From positions 1 through 15,052 of the forward strand of contig JAZNNB010000054.1 in assembly GCA_045580025.1 (NCBI GenBank): 15,052 nucleotides of DNA. Reading direction: 5' to 3'. Source of the DNA: SIG440 sp045580025 (GTDB lineage: Bacteria; Bacillota; Clostridia; Monoglobales; Monoglobaceae). Below, piece after piece: positions 1 through 7,349 of this stretch (position 1 is the stretch's first letter; each line of letters opens with the position of its first letter). A program made the translations under genes and the position numbers. The notes below the pieces were generated by a model that saw only the letters and a program-made list of their open reading frames with translations, did not search any database and had not been told where the DNA came from.

Positions 1-1342
1 AAATTTTCTGGAGTTGGTCATAAAGGCTCAGGCCCTTTTCTTTGTAATAAACCGCCATTTCGGCAATAAGCATACTTGCTGAAACTGCGTCCTTGTCTCT
101 TGCGTATGTTCCGGTAAGTGAGCCATAGCTTTCCTCAAAGCCAAAGAGGTAAGTGCCTTTTCCGCTTTCTTCGGCTTCCTTTATTTTTTCGCCGATGAAC
201 TTAAATCCCGTAAGGACGTCTTTTAACTCTATGTTATAAAAGTCACAGATTTCTTTTGCCAAATTTGTGGTAACAATGGTTTTAACCACAAAGCCGTCTT
301 TTGGCAAGATTCCCTTTTCCTTTTTGCTTGACAAAATGTATTCGCAAAGAAGAACGCCTGTCTGGTTTCCGGTGAGGACCACATATTCTCCTGATTTATC
401 ACGGACTAATATGCCAACACGGTCGGCGTCAGGGTCTGTACCGATGATTAAATCAGCATCGTTTTTCTTTGCAAGGTCAATGGCAAGGGTGAACGCCTCT
501 TTGTTTTCAGGGTTTGGTGATGCAACTGTCGGGAAGTCGCCGTTGGGGGCTTCTTGTTCTTTTACCACAAGAATATTTTCAAAACCAAGCTTTCCGAGTG
601 CCGCACGGACGAGTTTATTTCCTGAGCCGTGGAGGGGGGTATAAACAAATTTCATATCCTTTCCGGCTTTTTTTACTATTTCGGGATTTTGACTTTGTGC
701 CAAAACATTGTCAAGGTATGCGTTTTCGGTTTCTTCGCCTAAAAACTCAATCATTCCTGACGCCAAACCCTCTTCAAAATCAATTATTTTTGCACCGCCA
801 AAGATAGGTGTTTTTTCGATTTCTTCAAGGACAATGGAAGCAAGCTCAGGAGAAAGCTGTGCTCCGTCGTTGCCATAAACCTTGTAGCCGTTGTATTTGG
901 CTGGGTTGTGGCTGGCGGTTATTGCAATTCCAGCTGCAGCCTTTTTGAATCGAACAGAAAACGAAAGCTCGGGAACGGGTTTGAGCTCAGAGAAAATATA
1001 TGCCTTTATGCCATTGGCAGCAAGGACACGTGCTGAGGTTTTTGCAAATTCCTCTGATTTGTTTCGACTGTCGTATGCTATGCAGACGGAGAGCTCTTTT
1101 CCGTCTGGATTTGTTTTCTTCAGCTGATTTGAAAGACCCTGGGTCGCACGGGCAACCACATAGGAATTCATACGATTTATGCCAAGGCCGATAATTCCGC
1201 GAAGACCAGCTGTTCCAAATTCCAGAGATGCACAAAAACGCTCTTTGATTTCGTTATCATTGTTCTTTATGTTTTCAAGCTCGCTTCGTTCAGTGACTGT
1301 AACGTTTTGGAGCCAGCGTTCGTATTCCTTAATGTATGACAT
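1..1342 (-). CDS. pgcA: Phosphoglucomutase/phosphomannomutase, PgcA type (3' end cut by window edge)
   Basis: This is an alpha-D-phosphohexomutase, which interconverts hexose 1- and 6-phosphates in the cytoplasm through a phosphoserine enzyme. I translated 447 in-frame residues without a stop. Family hallmarks appear in the correct order: FGTAGLRG at residues 42-49, the catalytic loop TASHNP with phospho-acceptor Ser144, the Mg-binding loop DPDADR at 303-308 (Asp303, Asp305, Asp307), and the sugar-binding loop GFEESYG at 401-407. Relatives of the B. subtilis PgcA type are about 580 residues long, so roughly the last 120-130 residues, mainly the phosphate-binding domain 4, lie outside the window. 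The ATG at 1342 follows a purine-rich stretch (AGGCAGG) at a suitable distance. The gene is divergent from rpiB and has its own good promoter. The product is probably glucose 1-phosphate for nucleotide sugars and wall polymers. Activity on mannose, glucosamine or pentose phosphates cannot be excluded from sequence. Confidence 0.93.
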   Translation of the reverse strand, partial: MSYIKEYERWLQNVTVTERSELENIKNNDNEIKERFCASLEFGTAGLRGIIGLGINRMNSYVVARATQGLSNQLKKTNPDGKELSVCIAYDSRNKSEEFAKTSARVLAANGIKAYIFSELKPVPELSFSVRFKKAAAGIAITASHNPAKYNGYKVYGNDGAQLSPELASIVLEEIEKTPIFGGAKIIDFEEGLASGMIEFLGEETENAYLDNVLAQSQNPEIVKKAGKDMKFVYTPLHGSGNKLVRAALGKLGFENILVVKEQEAPNGDFPTVASPNPENKEAFTLAIDLAKKNDADLIIGTDPDADRVGILVRDKSGEYVVLTGNQTGVLLCEYILSSKKEKGILPKDGFVVKTIVTTNLAKEICDFYNIELKDVLTGFKFIGEKIKEAEESGKGTYLFGFEESYGSLTGTYARDKDAVSASMLIAEMAVYYKEKGLSLYDQLQKI

Positions 1343-1385
1343 ATAATTTCCTGCCTTTCCTTTTATGTAATGTTTATTATATAAT

Positions 1386-1414
1386 ATAATAACATATATA
1401 ATATTTTTTGTCAA
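1386..1414 (-). promoter_or_regulatory. Sigma-A-like promoter for the phosphohexomutase gene
   Basis: Read on the minus strand, a perfect -35 box TTGACA (plus coordinates 1409-1414) is followed by a 17-nt spacer and the -10 box TATTAT (1386-1391). Predicted transcription would start near 1379, giving a leader of about 37 nt before the ATG at 1342. Both boxes are close to consensus, and the spacing is the optimum for the vegetative sigma factor. Confidence 0.75.
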
Positions 1415-1426
1415 AAAGATTGATAT

Positions 1427-1455
1427 TTGACTTTAAATTTGTTATTATTTATATT
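1427..1455 (+). promoter_or_regulatory. Sigma-A-like promoter for the rpiB-ispG-polC-tex-MATE run
   Basis: TTGACT (1427-1432), a 17-nt spacer and TATATT (1450-1455) make a near-consensus vegetative promoter. The expected start site near 1462 gives a short leader of about 20 nt before the rpiB ATG. It is the only convincing rightward promoter seen before the terminator at 10863, so it probably drives the whole run, although promoters inside coding regions cannot be excluded. Confidence 0.72.
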
Positions 1456-1482
1456 ATAGAAAAAATAAAAGGAGAATGAAAA

Positions 1483-1917
1483 ATGATTGCAATCGGTTCA
1501 GACCACGGCGGTATAAATCTTAAAAACATTATAAAGGATTTTCTTGACAAAAAAGGCATTCAGCATAAGGATTTTGGCACATACACGACAGATTCCTGCG
1601 ATTATCCTGATATTGCAAAGGCTGTATGCGGTTCGGTGGTTTCGGGTGAAAGTGAAAAGGGAATTCTTGTTTGCGGAACAGGCATCGGAATGAGTATGGC
1701 GGCAAACAAAATAAAGGGTATCCGTGCGGCACACGTTACTGATACATACAGTGCAAGAATGACAAAAGAGCACAATGATGCAAACGTGATTTGCCTTGGA
1801 GAGAGGATTACCGGCTGTGATTTGGCGCTTGAAATAGTGAACGCATATCTTGAGGCGGCTTCCCAGGGGGGAAGACACGAGACAAGAGTGAATAAAGTTA
1901 TGGATTTAGAAAAATAA
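1483..1917 (+). CDS. rpiB: Ribose-5-phosphate isomerase B (RpiB/LacA/LacB family)
   Basis: RpiB interconverts ribose 5-phosphate and ribulose 5-phosphate in the non-oxidative pentose phosphate pathway, in the cytoplasm. The 144 residues match the usual family length of about 145-150. Visible family features are the N-terminal SDHGG (Asp7, His8), the GILVCGTGIGMS loop carrying the catalytic base Cys64 and the anion-hole glycines, EHNDANV with His97 and Asn98, and the C-terminal GGRHETRV phosphate-binding segment. AGGAG at 1470-1474 sits 8 nt before the ATG. It is the first gene after the rightward promoter, 23 nt before ispG. LacA/LacB galactose 6-phosphate isomerases share this fold. RpiB is preferred because the active-site Cys and His are both present and no lac genes are nearby. 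Confidence 0.93.
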   Translation: MIAIGSDHGGINLKNIIKDFLDKKGIQHKDFGTYTTDSCDYPDIAKAVCGSVVSGESEKGILVCGTGIGMSMAANKIKGIRAAHVTDTYSARMTKEHNDANVICLGERITGCDLALEIVNAYLEAASQGGRHETRVNKVMDLEK

Positions 1918-1940
1918 AACTTGTTGAAAGAGGAATTTTT

Positions 1941-2993
1941 ATGAAAGAGGTCCGCAAGGTAAAAATCGGGAATGTGACAATCGGTGGCGGTGAAAAAATT
2001 GCTATCCAGTCAATGACCAATAAATATACGGCTGATGCCACGGCTACAATAGCTCAAATAAAAGAGCTGGAGGATGCAGGCTGTGATATTGTGCGCGTGG
2101 GGATTCCTGACGAGATGAGCGCAAAAGCCATTTTTGACATAAAATCGAATATAGATATACCTCTTGTTGCGGACATTCATTTTGACTGGCGGCTTGCTCT
2201 TATTTGTATGGAGCGTGGAGCTGACAAAATTCGCATTAACCCCGGCAACATCGGGGGCGAGGACAGGGCAAAGGCTGTTGCTGATGAGGCAAGGCGGCGG
2301 AATATCCCTATCCGTATAGGAGTGAATGGAGGCTCTTTGGAAAAAGAAATCCTTGCCAAATATGGTGCGCCTACTGCAGAAGCAATGGTGGAAAGCGCTG
2401 AGGGACACGTGAAGATTTTGGAAAAATACGGCTTTTTCGACACGGTTATTTCAATGAAATCTTCAAATGTCAAGAGGACTATTGATGCATACCGCTTAGC
2501 CCGTGAAAGGTTTGATTATCCTTTGCACGTGGGTGTCACAGAAGCCGGAACATATAAGGGAGGAGTGGTGAAGTCGTCAATCGGCATTGGTGCACTTTTG
2601 GCTGACGGGATTGGCGAAACCATCAGGGTTTCGCTTACCGATGACCCCTGTCTTGAGGTTGAAACGGCAAAAACTATCTTAAAATCTTTGGAGCTTTTAA
2701 AAGGCGGTGTTGAGGTGGTGTCGTGTCCCACCTGCGGAAGATGCAAGATTGACCTTATCTCAATCGCAAAGGAAGTAAATGCTCGCCTTGAAAATTGTGA
2801 CAAAAGCCTAAAAGTTGCTGTTATGGGGTGCGTGGTGAATGGCCCCGGGGAAGCAAAGGATGCAGACATCGGTATTGCCGGAGGAGACGGCTGTGCAGTG
2901 CTTTTCAAAAAGGGCGAAATTGTTGGGAAAATCCCAGAGGATAAAATTGCTCAGACACTTTTTGACGAAATTGAAAAAATGGAAGGGAATTGA
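1941..2993 (+). CDS. ispG: 4-hydroxy-3-methylbut-2-en-1-yl diphosphate synthase (flavodoxin), IspG/GcpE
   Basis: IspG is the penultimate enzyme of the MEP isoprenoid pathway. It converts MEcPP to HMBPP by reductive ring opening on a [4Fe-4S] cluster. The 350-residue protein has the bacterial two-domain layout: an N-terminal TIM barrel (roughly 1-255, with QSMTN at 23-27, VADIHFDWRLA at 76-86 and IRINPGNIG at 97-105) and a C-terminal cluster domain. The cluster ligands are visible as SCPTCGRC (Cys262, Cys265) and MGCVVNGPGE (Cys297, with Glu304 as the fourth ligand). An AGAGGAA ribosome site lies just before the ATG at 1941. Its TGA stop shares the four bases TTGA with a possible TTG start of polC. 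In many Clostridia ispG follows dxr and rseP; here rpiB takes that place. Confidence 0.96.
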   Translation: MKEVRKVKIGNVTIGGGEKIAIQSMTNKYTADATATIAQIKELEDAGCDIVRVGIPDEMSAKAIFDIKSNIDIPLVADIHFDWRLALICMERGADKIRINPGNIGGEDRAKAVADEARRRNIPIRIGVNGGSLEKEILAKYGAPTAEAMVESAEGHVKILEKYGFFDTVISMKSSNVKRTIDAYRLARERFDYPLHVGVTEAGTYKGGVVKSSIGIGALLADGIGETIRVSLTDDPCLEVETAKTILKSLELLKGGVEVVSCPTCGRCKIDLISIAKEVNARLENCDKSLKVAVMGCVVNGPGEAKDADIGIAGGDGCAVLFKKGEIVGKIPEDKIAQTLFDEIEKMEGN

Positions 2994-3001
2994 TTTGGTT
3001 G
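2981..3001 (+). promoter_or_regulatory. polC translation start region: weak RBS and two TTG candidates
   Basis: The only purine-rich stretch is GGAAGGGAA at 2981-2989. A TTG at 2990 overlaps the ispG stop but begins immediately after this stretch, which is unusually close. A second in-frame TTG at 2999 has a more normal distance. No in-frame ATG is near; GTG codons follow about 30-40 nt further on. Starting at 2999 would shorten the protein by only three residues. Both options imply a non-ATG start and translational coupling to ispG. Confidence 0.5.
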
Positions 3002-6000
3002 TCAAAAATACTTGAGGTCTTTGACAAGGTGACGGTGCTTGAGACTTTTGCCAAAATCCTTGATAAAACCGAAATTATTGACTTTGTGGTTGACGTTGGC
3101 AAAAAGTCTGCCAGTGTCACACTTGAATGTGACTTTCTTATTTCAAAGCCGGAGCTTTTTGACTTTTCCGAGCAGGTGAAGACGGCATATTCCCTTGAGG
3201 ATGTTGAAATAAAAGTCAAATATCGCGGGATAGAATTTTCAAAGGAGTACTATAAAGGACTTCTTTTTTCGCTGTTTAAAAAATGTAATATATGTAAAGC
3301 CTTTCTTATATCAAGCACGGCTGACCTTGAGGGCGATGTGCTGAAAATAGGCAACGTGAAAAGCGGCAAGGAGATACTCAAAGAAAGCAAATGCGAGAAA
3401 ATCCTTGAAGAAATTATCAGTTTTGAGCTTGGCAGAAAAATAACTGTAGAGATGGACGCAAAGACCATTGATATGGATGCATACAGTGCCGAAAAGTCTG
3501 AGCGCCTTGAAAAAATAAGCAAAAAGTTTCAGGATATGGCGCCCATCAAAAAGGAGGAAGCACCCAAAGACGAAAAGGGTGCGGAGCTCTTGGCGGGTAC
3601 GATTTTTGGAAAACCTATTGAGGAGAATATTTCTGAAATGGTTTCACTTCGTGCAGGTATGGGGATTTGTGCGGTCTTAGGTGAAATCATTGATGTTGAT
3701 ATAAGAGAAATACAAAAAGACGGAAAGCTTGCCTTTATTGCGGTGAACTTTGACCTTGGGGACGACAGCTGGGGTATTTCTTGTGAGCTTTTTGGAAAGG
3801 CTGACAAAATTCAGCCAGTTCTTCCTGCCATTAAAGAGGGAAATATCCTAAAAGTGAGAGGCGACTATAACTTTGATGAGCGTGCCCGCTGTGAAAAAAT
3901 GAAAGTCCTTTCCGTTGAACTTTTAAACAAGCCAAAGCCAAGGCAGGATTTGGCGGATGAAAAGAGAGTGGAGCTTCATCTTCACACAAAAATGAGTGTG
4001 AAAGACGCGGTTACCGCCCCAAGCGATTTGATAAATCGTGCGGCGGCTTGGGGGCATCGTGCCATTGCGATAACAGACCACGGTGTAGCACAAGCTTTCC
4101 CAGAGGCGCTGGGGGCTTTATCAAAAATAAGAAAGAATGGTCAGGATTTTAAAATAATTTATGGAACTGAGGGATATTACGTAAACGATTTGCCCTTTGG
4201 GGTGGACACTGTTCCTGAAAGCATAAAGGATAAAATCTACATAGTTTTTGATATAGAAACAACGGGCTTAAAAGCGGAGAGCGAAACCATTACCGAAATA
4301 GGTGCGGTGAAAATTATGGACGGCGAGGTGGTAAACACCTTTTCAAAGCTGATAAATCCAAGGCGTGAAATCTCGCCCCAGATAACCGAGCTTACGGGCA
4401 TCACAAATGAGATGGTAAAGGATGCCCTGACCATTGATGAGGTGCTTCCTGAGTTCCTTGACTTTTGCGGAATGCGAAACAATGTAAAAAACACCATTGT
4501 TGCCCACAATGCAAAGTTTGATGTAGGCTTTATAAAGGCGGAAGTCGAAAGATACAATGCGAAAAATGAAGATGGGAAGCTTTCTTTTGATGACTACCCT
4601 GTAATTGATACAGTGGCACTCTCGAAAGAATTGTTCCCGGACGAAAAAACCCACAAGCTTGATGCTGTATGCGCGCGGCTTGGGATAACTCTTGAAAATC
4701 ACCACCGTGCTCTTGACGATGCAACTGCAACGGCGGAGGCGTTCATAAAGCTTCACGAGATAAAAGAACGCCGAGAATTGAACATTGATGAAAATTGGAC
4801 GGTGGACGCTAATCCGGAACTCTTGAAAAAACCGTATAATCATATTGTTTTGCTTGCGAAAAATGAGGTGGGGCTTAAGAATCTTTACAAGCTGATTTCA
4901 AAGTCGAATCTTGACTATTTTTACAAAAGGCCACGAATTCCAAAGAGCGTGCTTTCGAGATTTCGTGAGGGCTTGATTGTGGGAAGCGCCTGCGAGGCGG
5001 GGGAGCTTTATACTGCTATCCGTGAGAATAAACCTGCGGAAGAAATCGAGAAAATAGCGGCTTTTTATGACTATCTGGAAATTCAGCCCCTTGGAAACAA
5101 TGACTTTTTGGTTCGATGCGGTGAAATTGAAAGTCGAGAGGCGCTGAAAGAACTGAACAAAAAGGTTGTGGCTCTTGGCGAAAAACTGGGAAAGATAGTG
5201 GTTGCAACCTGTGACGTACACTTTATGGACCCGAAAGACGAGCTTTACAGACGTGTTCTTCAGGGGGCTCAAGGATATGACGATGCTGATATGCAGGCCC
5301 CCCTTTATTTCAGAACAACAGACGAGATGCTTGAGGAGTTTTCATATCTTGGAGCAGAAAAAGCATATGAGGTGGTGGTGAAAAACACCAATCTTATTGC
5401 TGATATGATTGAGGACATTGTCCCCTTAAAAGGCGGCACATACAACCCGTCAATAGAAAACTGTGAGCAGGACCTTGAGGATATGTGCAAAAGGCGTGCC
5501 CACGAGATTTATGGCGAGACTCTGCCTGAAATCGTTAAAGCGAGAATGGATAAAGAGCTTGGCTGTATTTTGGGATACGGCTTTGCTGTGATGTATATGA
5601 TTGCTCACAAGCTGGTGAAAAAATCCAACGAGGCAGGATATTTGGTTGGCTCCCGTGGCTCTGTTGGGTCAAGTTTTGCGGCGTATCTTGCGGGGATTAC
5701 CGAGGTTAATGCACTGGCTCCCCACTATATTTGTCCAAACTGCAAGACATCCGAGTTTTTCACCAAAGGCGAATATAATATAGGAATAGATATGCCCGAA
5801 AAGAATTGTCCAAATTGCGGAAAGGTCATGCACAAAGACGGCTTCAATATCCCCTTTGAAACATTTTTGGGTTTCAAGGGCGACAAGGTTCCTGATATAG
5901 ACCTCAACTTCTCAGGCGAGTATCAGGCAACCGCCCACAAGTATGTAGGGGAACTGTTTGGAGATGCGTTTGTGTTCAAGGCGGGGACTATCGGCACCAT

Positions 6001-7336
6001 TGCGGACAAGATGGCTATTGGCTTTTATGGAAGAAAGTATTATGAAAACAAGGGTATAAAACCAACTCAGGCGGAGCTCAAAAGAGTTTCGAAGGGCCTT
6101 ATTGATATAAAGAGCACCACGGGTCAGCATCCGGGGGGAATTATTGTATGTCCCAAAACAATGGACATTCACGAATTTTGTCCGGTACAGCATCCGGCGG
6201 AGAAAAAGGACTCGGGAATAATCACAACGCATTTTGACTTTCATTCAATCCACGACAACCTTTTGAAGCTTGATATCTTAGGTCACGACGACCCCTCTAC
6301 AATCAGGATGCTTGAAACCCTTACGGGACTTGATGCAACAAAGATTCCTCTTGATGACCCCGAAACCATGAGCATTTTTTCCAGCACTGATGCCATTGGT
6401 GTTAGCCCTGAACAGATACACTCAAAGGTGGGAACTTTCGGTATTCCTGAATTTGGAACATCCTTTACACGACAGATGCTTCTTGATACTCTTCCCACAA
6501 CCTTTTATGAGCTGGTGCTTATAGCGGGTCTTTCCCACGGAACAGACGTGTGGCTGGGGAATGCTCAGGAGCTTATAAAATCGGGAACGGCCACACTCTC
6601 AGAGGTTATCGGTGTGCGTGACGATATTATGACATATCTTATGAACAAGGGCGTAGAGCCGGGACTTGCTTTCAAAATAATGGAGTTTGTCCGCAGGGGG
6701 CGTGCTGCAAAAGAGGGTATGCCCGAGGAATATGAAAAGCCAATGCGTGAGAACAATGTTCCTGATTGGTACATTGATTCCTGCAAAAAAATCAAGTATA
6801 TGTTCCCCAAAGCTCATGCGGCAGCGTATGTAATGATGGCTTTTCGTGTAGCATATTTTAAGGTGCATCACCCCCTTGAATTTTATATTGCATATTTCAC
6901 CGTCCGTGCCGACCTTTTTGATGCAAAGATTATGGCTCAGGGCGACGAGGTGTTATGTGCAGAAATGAAAAATCTTGAAATGCGGCAAAACGAATGGTCG
7001 GCAACAGAAAAATCGGTTTATACCATTTGTGAAATTGTGCACGAGATGTATCAGAGGGGATTTGAGTTTTTGCCCGTTGACCTCTATCAGTCGGACGCTT
7101 TCAAATTCCAGAGGGTTGACGGAAAGATAAGGCTTCCCATCAATGCCTTTCAGGGTGTTGGTGATGCGGCGGCACAAAATATTGTGGATGCCCGTAAGGA
7201 TGGGGAATTTGTTTCCATAGAAGACTTGAAACAACGTGCTCATCTTACAAAAACAGTTATAGAAACTCTGTCTGACAACGGATGTCTTGCGGGGCTTTCC
7301 GAAACAAGCCAGATTTCGCTTTTTGATGAATTATAA
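2990..7336 (+). CDS. polC: DNA polymerase III PolC-type alpha subunit with proofreading exonuclease
   Basis: PolC is the replicative polymerase of low-GC Gram-positive bacteria. Its 1448 residues compare with about 1437 in B. subtilis. Domain order is an N-terminal domain (1-~210), an OB fold (~220-310), a PHP domain starting at HLHT (330-333), and a DEDDh 3'-5' exonuclease inserted into the PHP domain. The exonuclease shows Exo I DIET (Asp421, Glu423), Exo II HNAKFD (506-511, Asp511) and Exo III with His572 and Asp577. The PHP domain then resumes, followed by a zinc site (Cys915, Cys918, Cys940, Cys943), the palm motif PDIDLNF with catalytic Asp969 and Asp971, TTGQHPGG, and KAHAAAY near 1273. 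A helix-hairpin-helix region (~1385-1430) and C-terminal QISLF (1441-1445), a consensus sliding-clamp-binding peptide, complete it. All catalytic residues are present, with no frameshift. Start at TTG 2990 or 2999 is unsettled. The 13-nt gap to tex suggests cotranscription. Confidence 0.97.
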   Translation: MIWLSKILEVFDKVTVLETFAKILDKTEIIDFVVDVGKKSASVTLECDFLISKPELFDFSEQVKTAYSLEDVEIKVKYRGIEFSKEYYKGLLFSLFKKCNICKAFLISSTADLEGDVLKIGNVKSGKEILKESKCEKILEEIISFELGRKITVEMDAKTIDMDAYSAEKSERLEKISKKFQDMAPIKKEEAPKDEKGAELLAGTIFGKPIEENISEMVSLRAGMGICAVLGEIIDVDIREIQKDGKLAFIAVNFDLGDDSWGISCELFGKADKIQPVLPAIKEGNILKVRGDYNFDERARCEKMKVLSVELLNKPKPRQDLADEKRVELHLHTKMSVKDAVTAPSDLINRAAAWGHRAIAITDHGVAQAFPEALGALSKIRKNGQDFKIIYGTEGYYVNDLPFGVDTVPESIKDKIYIVFDIETTGLKAESETITEIGAVKIMDGEVVNTFSKLINPRREISPQITELTGITNEMVKDALTIDEVLPEFLDFCGMRNNVKNTIVAHNAKFDVGFIKAEVERYNAKNEDGKLSFDDYPVIDTVALSKELFPDEKTHKLDAVCARLGITLENHHRALDDATATAEAFIKLHEIKERRELNIDENWTVDANPELLKKPYNHIVLLAKNEVGLKNLYKLISKSNLDYFYKRPRIPKSVLSRFREGLIVGSACEAGELYTAIRENKPAEEIEKIAAFYDYLEIQPLGNNDFLVRCGEIESREALKELNKKVVALGEKLGKIVVATCDVHFMDPKDELYRRVLQGAQGYDDADMQAPLYFRTTDEMLEEFSYLGAEKAYEVVVKNTNLIADMIEDIVPLKGGTYNPSIENCEQDLEDMCKRRAHEIYGETLPEIVKARMDKELGCILGYGFAVMYMIAHKLVKKSNEAGYLVGSRGSVGSSFAAYLAGITEVNALAPHYICPNCKTSEFFTKGEYNIGIDMPEKNCPNCGKVMHKDGFNIPFETFLGFKGDKVPDIDLNFSGEYQATAHKYVGELFGDAFVFKAGTIGTIADKMAIGFYGRKYYENKGIKPTQAELKRVSKGLIDIKSTTGQHPGGIIVCPKTMDIHEFCPVQHPAEKKDSGIITTHFDFHSIHDNLLKLDILGHDDPSTIRMLETLTGLDATKIPLDDPETMSIFSSTDAIGVSPEQIHSKVGTFGIPEFGTSFTRQMLLDTLPTTFYELVLIAGLSHGTDVWLGNAQELIKSGTATLSEVIGVRDDIMTYLMNKGVEPGLAFKIMEFVRRGRAAKEGMPEEYEKPMRENNVPDWYIDSCKKIKYMFPKAHAAAYVMMAFRVAYFKVHHPLEFYIAYFTVRADLFDAKIMAQGDEVLCAEMKNLEMRQNEWSATEKSVYTICEIVHEMYQRGFEFLPVDLYQSDAFKFQRVDGKIRLPINAFQGVGDAAAQNIVDARKDGEFVSIEDLKQRAHLTKTVIETLSDNGCLAGLSETSQISLFDEL

Positions 7337-7349
7337 AGGAGAGAAAAAT

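Noticed and set aside
1027..2531. Further CACGTG cores at 1027, 2406 and 2526 as extra parS sites
   Set aside because: Their flanks do not match TGTTTC/GAAACA, so they are chance hexamers within coding sequence.
4343..4843. Long open frame on the minus strand inside polC (166 codons)
   Set aside because: It lies wholly antisense to conserved exonuclease-domain coding sequence, has no RBS and shows no recognisable protein features; it is a shadow frame.
7287..7349. 21-residue N-terminal extension of Tex
   Set aside because: It overlaps the polC 3' end. The ATG at 7350 has a strong RBS and gives the normal family N-terminus.
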